Shown here piece after piece: positions 15,246 through 21,158 of a DNA stretch of 21,158 bases. Made by a program: the position numbers and the translations under genes. Source of the DNA: DATAAM01 sp036260075 (GTDB taxonomy: Bacteria > Actinomycetota > Acidimicrobiia > Acidimicrobiales > JAHWLA01); the NCBI GenBank assembly GCA_036260075.1, contig DATAAM010000025.1, forward strand, positions 1-21,158, given 5' to 3'. The stretch's first letter is position 1. Every line of letters starts with the position of its first letter. Below the pieces are notes generated by a model that saw only the letters and a list, made by a program, of their open reading frames with translations, ran no database searches and had not been told where the DNA came from.

Positions 15246-16964
15246 GGCCGGCATCCGGCGCTCGAGCAGCACCCGGGACAGCAGCGCGGCGACCAGGAAG
15301 ACGGTGCCCGCGGCGGTGATCGCCCCTCGCGGCCCCAGCTCCGAGCCCAGCCAGGCGGCCAGGCCGACGCCGCCGAGGAAGGCGGCATCGAGCACGGCCT
15401 CGGACGCGGACAGCACGCGGCCGCGGACCTCGTCGGGCGTGCGCTCCTGGAGCAGCGACTCGTAGCAGACGGTGCCCAGTGCGTTGCCGGTGCCGGCCAG
15501 CAGCCAGAGCACGAGCACGGGACCGAGCGACTCCGCCTGCGAGGCGGCGACCACGGCGACGCCCACGGCGCCGATGCCCGCCCACAACAGCTGCTCCCGA
15601 GGCCAGGCCCGGGCGGCGCCCGGCGCCAGCATCGACCCGAGGACCATGCCGACGCCCCACGCGCCCCCGAGGAAGCCGAGGGTGGCCGGTTCCCCGTGCA
15701 GCACGCGCAGCACGAACAGCGGCTCCACCGGCGACTTGATGGCAGCGGCCAGCATGACGAGGCCCATCACCACGATGGCGGCCCGCACCAGCGGCGTGCG
15801 GCTCATGTAGAGGAAGCCCTCACGCAGCTCGCGGACGGGGTGCCACCGCTCGTTGCACGGGGGCTGGGGCGGCAGCAGCACCCGAGCCACCATGGCGGCG
15901 GACACGAGGAACGAGACCCCGTTGATGAAGATGGCGGGGCCGAACCCGAGGCGGGCGACGAGCACGCCGCCGATGACCGGCCCGACCATCACGGCGCCGT
16001 TGAAGGTGGCGGACACCAGAGCGTTGGCGGCGACGAGCTGCTTGGGCGGCACCACGTTGGGGAGGGACGCCTGGAGCGCGGGCTGGGCCAAGGCGCCCAG
16101 GAGCCCCAGCAGGCCGGCGACCACGTAGAGGTGCGGGATCGTGGGTGTGCCGACGAGGAACAGCGACGCCACCGCCAGCCCCCGGAAGAGGTCGCCGCAG
16201 ATCATCACCGTCTTGCGCGGCAGCCGGTCGACCAGCGGACCGCCCAAGGCACCGGTGAGCGCGGCCGGGGCCACCTGCACGATGAGCAGGGTGGCGAACA
16301 CGGTGGGGTCGGCGTCGCGGCCGGCCAGGCTGGAGGCCACGGCGATCGTGTACACCCAGTCGCCGACGCTCGACACGCCCTGGGCCACCCAGAGGCTCAT
16401 GAACGAACGGTTGCGGCGGAGCAGCTCGAAGTCGCCGCCGGTGCGGGGAAGCAGCCGAGACCCGCAGATCCGGTGCACGGCCACCAGCGCGCCGAGGATG
16501 ATGAGGATGTCGCCGACGCTGAAGACGTTGTGGAGCGGGAGGCCCCTGGGCACGGCGAAGATGTCTCCGAAGAACTCGATGCGGGCATCGGGGAGCACGG
16601 CCGAGTTCACGAACGTGGAGCCGTCGCCGCCGGGCAGGCCCGCGGTGGCGAGCGCCTTCTCGGTGGTGGGCATGATGCCCTTGTTCGCCACGATGGCGAG
16701 CACGTTCGTGCCGGTGCCCAGCGCCACCAGCCACATCCCGGGGATGTGCAGGTTGGCGGCCAGGTACCAGATGCCGAGCGCGTAGGTCGACAGGTTGAGG
16801 CCCGCCGCCACGTTGTGGGGGAGGCCGCCCTTCAGCGCCACGAGCTGGAGCACGAAGGCGAGGAGCAGGACCCCCCAGCGGCGCAGGCGGAGGTCGGCCA
16901 GGCGGCTCAGTCGCCCCCCGGTCAGCGGCACGGTCAGAAGGCCCAGCCCGAAGAGCGCGACCAC
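14640..16964 (-). CDS. DUF5317-MFS transporter fusion, open frame runs past its expected end
   Basis: Integral membrane protein. Residues 1-165 match DUF5317: hydrophobic start, GGRLSRLADLRLRRW, NKGIMPTTEKALATAGL, FGDIFAVPR and NVFSVGDILI. Residues about 180-570 are a major facilitator of the EntS/MFS_3 efflux type, with motif A as GGPLVDRLPRK at 241-251 and about twelve helices. DUF5317 usually stands alone, so the in-frame fusion is unusual. Recognisable sequence ends near residue 576 (nt about 15237), but the frame stays open to 14640 antisense to the dehydrogenase; that 199-residue tail is doubtful. GTG 16964 is preferred because GGAGGTGATC, a 10-nt match to the anti-Shine-Dalgarno, precedes it. 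ATG 17033 with GGAG 8 nt upstream would add 23 hydrophilic residues. The substrate is unknown. Confidence 0.82.
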   Translation of the reverse strand: MVALFGLGLLTVPLTGGRLSRLADLRLRRWGVLLLAFVLQLVALKGGLPHNVAAGLNLSTYALGIWYLAANLHIPGMWLVALGTGTNVLAIVANKGIMPTTEKALATAGLPGGDGSTFVNSAVLPDARIEFFGDIFAVPRGLPLHNVFSVGDILIILGALVAVHRICGSRLLPRTGGDFELLRRNRSFMSLWVAQGVSSVGDWVYTIAVASSLAGRDADPTVFATLLIVQVAPAALTGALGGPLVDRLPRKTVMICGDLFRGLAVASLFLVGTPTIPHLYVVAGLLGLLGALAQPALQASLPNVVPPKQLVAANALVSATFNGAVMVGPVIGGVLVARLGFGPAIFINGVSFLVSAAMVARVLLPPQPPCNERWHPVRELREGFLYMSRTPLVRAAIVVMGLVMLAAAIKSPVEPLFVLRVLHGEPATLGFLGGAWGVGMVLGSMLAPGAARAWPREQLLWAGIGAVGVAVVAASQAESLGPVLVLWLLAGTGNALGTVCYESLLQERTPDEVRGRVLSASEAVLDAAFLGGVGLAAWLGSELGPRGAITAAGTVFLVAALLSRVLLERRMPASVPALHVDEPDELLASAEPTDVLADPSGEEWPGHLEGVGGVGSDEAVGELPERVLVGQWFGVGDVERGAGDPLFAQRGDQVVGDDVLAAGDVHQPGMGLHHSQLRRRHDALRLRRERERQHDEVGAPEGVVQTVHREGRCPTCEWLGLTADDCCIDPERRQQAKQLGRDATGTHDRDAGVEEASARGPAPGTGERALVEVP

Positions 16965-16974
16965 GATCACCTCC
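16965..16974 (-). promoter_or_regulatory. Extended Shine-Dalgarno of the DUF5317-MFS gene
   Basis: On the minus strand GGAGGTGATC directly precedes GTG 16964 and matches ten consecutive positions complementary to the 16S rRNA 3' end. The GGAGG core is 5 nt from the GTG, an ideal distance. Confidence 0.6.
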
Positions 16975-17033
16975 GGGGTATCGGACGGCCGGTCCCCGTC
17001 CCTGAGCGGCTGTTCGCGGCGGGAACTAGTCAT

Positions 17034-17125
17034 TCCTCACGCTCCGCGCTAAAGGCGCCCCGAGATGGTTCCGAAAGACCAGCAGCGGCACCCAGCGGGG
17101 GAGTCGCATCGTCAGGAGGTACCGC
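17034..17125. other. Divergent intergenic region, upstream of the 28-codon ORF
   Basis: 92 bp between the MFS gene (longest version) and the small ORF. It is less GC-rich than its surroundings. TGGT/ACCA at 17076-17091 and CCC/GGG just after could form small hairpins. No clear -10 box, terminator or known riboswitch core was recognised. Confidence 0.4.
17114..17119 (+). promoter_or_regulatory. Strong Shine-Dalgarno of the 28-codon ORF (AGGAGG)
   Basis: AGGAGG followed by T lies 6 nt before ATG 17126, one of the two best ribosome-binding sites in the window. Confidence 0.6.
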
Positions 17126-17212
17126 ATGAAGGCGCGCCTTTTCAGGCTTGCCTGTGGCATCGCCGGCCTTGCCGCTACCGTCGCGCTCCTGGGCGCACCT
17201 CGGAAGTGGTAA
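17126..17212 (+). CDS. Small ORF, 28 residues, candidate membrane or leader peptide
   Basis: Not recognised as a known family. The ORF encodes a peptide with a basic N-terminus (MKARLFRLACG), a hydrophobic stretch at about 11-24 (IAGLAATVALLGA) and a short basic end PRKW before TAA 17210-17212. It thus looks like a small single-helix membrane peptide or a bare signal peptide. AGGAGG sits 6 nt before the ATG, much stronger than most ribosome-binding sites in this window. Codon use is mixed, with three CTT and one TGT, somewhat poorer in G/C-ending codons than its neighbours. The ORF ends 35 nt before the ATG of the GGDEF-EAL gene and 25 nt before the hairpin around that ATG, so it could act as a leader ORF. 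Chance cannot be ruled out from one sequence. Confidence 0.5.
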   Translation: MKARLFRLACGIAGLAATVALLGAPRKW

Positions 17213-17237
17213 GGGCGGCACTCCACACGTAGGAGCG

Positions 17238-17265
17238 GGTCCGGGCGATGCTGGCGCCCGGGACC
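17238..17265 (+). promoter_or_regulatory. Hairpin enclosing the GGDEF-EAL start codon
   Basis: GGTCCGGGCG at 17238-17247 pairs with CGCCCGGGACC at 17255-17265, ten base pairs with a single bulged G at 17262 and a 7-nt loop at 17248-17254 that begins with the ATG. Such a GC-rich stem could limit ribosome access unless opened, for example by translation of the preceding small ORF. It has no T-tract, so it is not a classic terminator. Confidence 0.5.
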
Positions 17266-19305
17266 GCATCGACTCGGGGCGACCTCATCTTGGACAAGAC
17301 CCTCTTCACGCGCCTCGCACGCATCCAGCCGGTGCACCGCTACGTCGCGGCGGTCACCGTGCTCGGACTGGCCGTGCTCGCCTTCGTCGTCGCCCGGACC
17401 TTCCACGGCCTGAGCCAGGCCTCACCCGCCGTCGTCCTCCTGTTCACGCCGCTGGTCGTCCTGGGCGAGCTCGCCCCCATCCGGGTGCGGCGCCGGGACG
17501 GCGAGGAGGAGATCACCTCCTCCACCACCTTCGCCTTCGCCCTCCTCCTCACCGCGGGCGCGGCAGCCGCCGCGCTGTCGCTGACGCTCGCCTCGCTGGT
17601 GGTCGACCTCTTCCGCCGCAAGCCCGTGTGGAAGGCGCTGTTCAACGTGGCGCAGTTCTCGTTGTCCGTCGGCGTGGCGGGGGGCGTGGTGTCGATCATC
17701 AGCCCCGGCACCGTCTACGGCACACGGATCACCTCCGCCGAGCTGCCCGCGCTCATCCTCGCCGCCATGCTGTTCTTCCTGGTGAACAACACCGTCACGG
17801 GCACCGCGGTCGCGCTGGCCGAGGGCATCCCCGTGGGCGCCTTCCTGCGCCGCGACTTCTTCTTCCAGGCGGGCACCACCGGCGTGCTGCTGAGCCTGGC
17901 GCCGATCGTGGTGGCGGCGGCCAACAACTCGCTGCTGCTCGTGCCGCTGTTCCTCATGCCGATCGCGGCGGTGCACAAGTGCGCCTCGATCCTGCTGGCC
18001 AAGGAGCACGAGGCCGCCCACGACCCGCTCACCGGCCTGCCCAACCGCAAGCTCTACCGGGAGCGCGCCGTGGAGGCCATCGAGGAGGCGCACAGCACCG
18101 GCCTCGACGTGGCGGTGATGCTCATCGACCTCGACCGCTTCAAGGAGATCAACGACACGCTCGGGCACCACATCGGCGACGTGCTGCTCCAGCAGATCGG
18201 CCCCCGACTGGAGGCCGTGCTGCGCCGGGACGACACCATCGCCCGCCTGGGCGGCGACGAGTTCGCCGTGCTCCTGCACGACGTGCCCGACGAGGCGACG
18301 GCCATGGACGTGGCCGACCGCATGCTCGAGGCGCTGGAGAAGCCGTTCACCCTGGCCGACGTGGTGCTCGACATCGACGCGTCGATCGGCATCGCGCTCC
18401 ACCCGGACCACGGCACCGACATCGACACGCTGCTCCAGAAGGCCGACGTGGCCATGTACCTGGCCAAGGAGACGCGCAGCGGCTACCAGGTCTACAGCCC
18501 CGAGCGCGACCCCTACAGCCCCAAGCGGCTGACGCTGCTGCACGAGATGCGCCAGGCCATGGACAGCGGGCAGTTCGTGCTGCACTTCCAGCCGCAGGCC
18601 GACCTGGCCAGCGGTCGGGTGATCGGCGTGGAGGCGCTCATCCGATGGCAGCACCCCACACACGGCCTGCTGCCGCCCGACCTGTTCATCCCCATCGCCG
18701 AGCGCAGCGGCTTCTCCCGCCCGATGACCCTCTTCGTTCTGGAGCAGTCGCTGGCACAGGTGAAGCAGTGGCACTCGGTCGGCCTGGAGATCGGCGTGGC
18801 CGTCAACCTGACGCTGCGCAACCTGCACGACCCGACGTTCCCCGTCGACGTGGCCCGGCTGCTGGAGGCCAGCGGCGTGGGCGCCGAGTGGTTGCAGTTG
18901 GAGATCACCGAGTCGATCGTGATGGCCGACCCCGGCCGCGTGCTCGGCGTGCTGAAGGCGCTGCGCGACATGGGCATCCAGCTGGCGCTCGACGACTTCG
19001 GCACCGGGTACTCGTCGCTGGCCCACCTCAAGCGCCTTCCGGTGCACGAGCTGAAGATCGACAAGTCGTTCGTGATGAACATGACCCGCGACGAGAGTGA
19101 CGCCGTCATCGTGCAGTCGACCATCGACCTTGCGCGCAACCTGCGCCTGCGCACGGTGGCAGAAGGCGTGGAGGACCTCGACAGCTGGATGCACCTGGCG
19201 GGCCTCGGCTGCGACGTGGCGCAGGGCTACTACCTGAGCCGGCCGGTCCCCGCCGCCGAGCTCACGACCTGGCTGCAGTCGAAGGAGTCAGTCCCCGTCC
19301 TGTGA
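17248..19305 (+). CDS. Membrane-bound GGDEF-EAL cyclic-di-GMP enzyme
   Basis: A 685-residue bifunctional signalling protein. Residues about 30-250 contain roughly six to seven hydrophobic segments forming a membrane sensor region I do not match to a named domain. A GGDEF domain follows, with DPLTGLPNR at 259-267, the active site GGDEF at 335-339 and an RxxD inhibitory-site pattern at 326-329. The EAL domain has EAL at 462-464, N520, E552, D582/D583, K603, E639 and Q659. Both catalytic sets look intact, so it could make and degrade c-di-GMP; which dominates cannot be read from sequence. ATG 17248 is used, but it lies in a hairpin loop and AGGAG is 12 nt upstream; TTG 17290, 14 codons later, is an alternative. 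lepA follows 38 nt later. Confidence 0.93.
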   Translation: MLAPGTASTRGDLILDKTLFTRLARIQPVHRYVAAVTVLGLAVLAFVVARTFHGLSQASPAVVLLFTPLVVLGELAPIRVRRRDGEEEITSSTTFAFALLLTAGAAAAALSLTLASLVVDLFRRKPVWKALFNVAQFSLSVGVAGGVVSIISPGTVYGTRITSAELPALILAAMLFFLVNNTVTGTAVALAEGIPVGAFLRRDFFFQAGTTGVLLSLAPIVVAAANNSLLLVPLFLMPIAAVHKCASILLAKEHEAAHDPLTGLPNRKLYRERAVEAIEEAHSTGLDVAVMLIDLDRFKEINDTLGHHIGDVLLQQIGPRLEAVLRRDDTIARLGGDEFAVLLHDVPDEATAMDVADRMLEALEKPFTLADVVLDIDASIGIALHPDHGTDIDTLLQKADVAMYLAKETRSGYQVYSPERDPYSPKRLTLLHEMRQAMDSGQFVLHFQPQADLASGRVIGVEALIRWQHPTHGLLPPDLFIPIAERSGFSRPMTLFVLEQSLAQVKQWHSVGLEIGVAVNLTLRNLHDPTFPVDVARLLEASGVGAEWLQLEITESIVMADPGRVLGVLKALRDMGIQLALDDFGTGYSSLAHLKRLPVHELKIDKSFVMNMTRDESDAVIVQSTIDLARNLRLRTVAEGVEDLDSWMHLAGLGCDVAQGYYLSRPVPAAELTTWLQSKESVPVL

Positions 19306-19328
19306 GGAGGCGCCGAGAGGGCCTCCCG

Positions 19329-19334
19329 TAGCAT
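19329..19334 (+). promoter_or_regulatory. Candidate -10 box of lepA (TAGCAT)
   Basis: TAGCAT ends 9 nt before GTG 19344 and is identical to the hexamer before leuS. No Shine-Dalgarno lies at the right distance, which supports a leaderless or near-leaderless lepA transcript independent of the GGDEF-EAL gene. Confidence 0.45.
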
Positions 19335-19343
19335 GGCGGCATC

Positions 19344-21128
<1,785 letters not shown>

Positions 21129-21158
21129 TAGGTACTCGATGCCCATGCCCGCCGCCAT

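Noticed and set aside
17034..17125. Cyclic-di-GMP or c-di-AMP riboswitch upstream of the GGDEF-EAL gene
   Set aside because: The context invites it, but no conserved riboswitch core was recognised, only small hairpins.
17026..17127. Minus-strand 33-codon ORF overlapping the small plus-strand ORF start
   Set aside because: It uses codons such as TTA, TTT and CAT that are rare in this DNA, and its ribosome-binding site is weak; it also overlaps the MFS start region.
21129..21158. Start of a further gene after lepA
   Set aside because: ATGs at 21139 and 21145 exist, but fewer than seven codons are visible, so nothing can be supported.

Overview
The window is a gene-dense, very GC-rich stretch (roughly 70% G+C by eye) from a high-GC actinobacterium, most likely an Acidimicrobiia-type lineage. 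Pointers are the 42-residue GYW/DGGIFAFGD repeat protein at the left edge, an F420-dependent LLM oxidoreductase, a DUF5317 membrane domain, a FolP2-type dihydropteroate synthase homolog, and frequent leaderless-looking starts. The placement is inferred from gene content only. No tRNA, rRNA, CRISPR array, insertion sequence or phage gene was seen.

The backbone is the conserved actinobacterial order leuS ... comEA-comEC ... holA-rpsT ... lepA. It is interrupted by accessory genes. From left to right: the 3' end of a repeat-rich protein; leuS; a stand-alone fatty acyl-AMP ligase; then a minus-strand run (transcribed right to left) of an APH-type phosphotransferase, a PAC2 protein, an LLM F420 oxidoreductase and a REC-GAF-EAL response regulator. 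After that come thioredoxin-TPR (CnoX/YbbN-like), comEA, comEC, a FolP2-type gene and holA on the plus strand; rpsT on the minus strand; a D-2-hydroxyacid dehydrogenase on the plus strand; a DUF5317-MFS fusion on the minus strand; a 28-codon leader ORF followed by a membrane GGDEF-EAL gene; and lepA.

Functionally the window mixes translation and replication housekeeping (LeuRS, S20, EF4/LepA, Pol III delta), DNA uptake (ComEA, a ComEC lacking its metallo-beta-lactamase part), cyclic-di-GMP signalling (a soluble phosphorelay-linked phosphodiesterase and a membrane GGDEF-EAL protein), and lipid or redox metabolism (acyl-AMP ligase, F420 oxidoreductase, thioredoxin). Tight coupling is visible at two 4-nt GTGA overlaps: phosphotransferase/PAC2 and folP2/holA.

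The most unusual observations are these. (1) comEC and the MFS gene lack stop codons at their expected ends and run about 780 and 606 nt into well-conserved neighbours, one in another frame and one antisense. (2) A 28-codon ORF with a strong Shine-Dalgarno sits just before the GGDEF-EAL gene, whose ATG lies in the loop of a 10-bp hairpin. (3) TANNNT hexamers recur 6-11 nt upstream of seven starts, consistent with leaderless or near-leaderless transcription. (4) DUF5317 is fused in frame to an MFS transporter.
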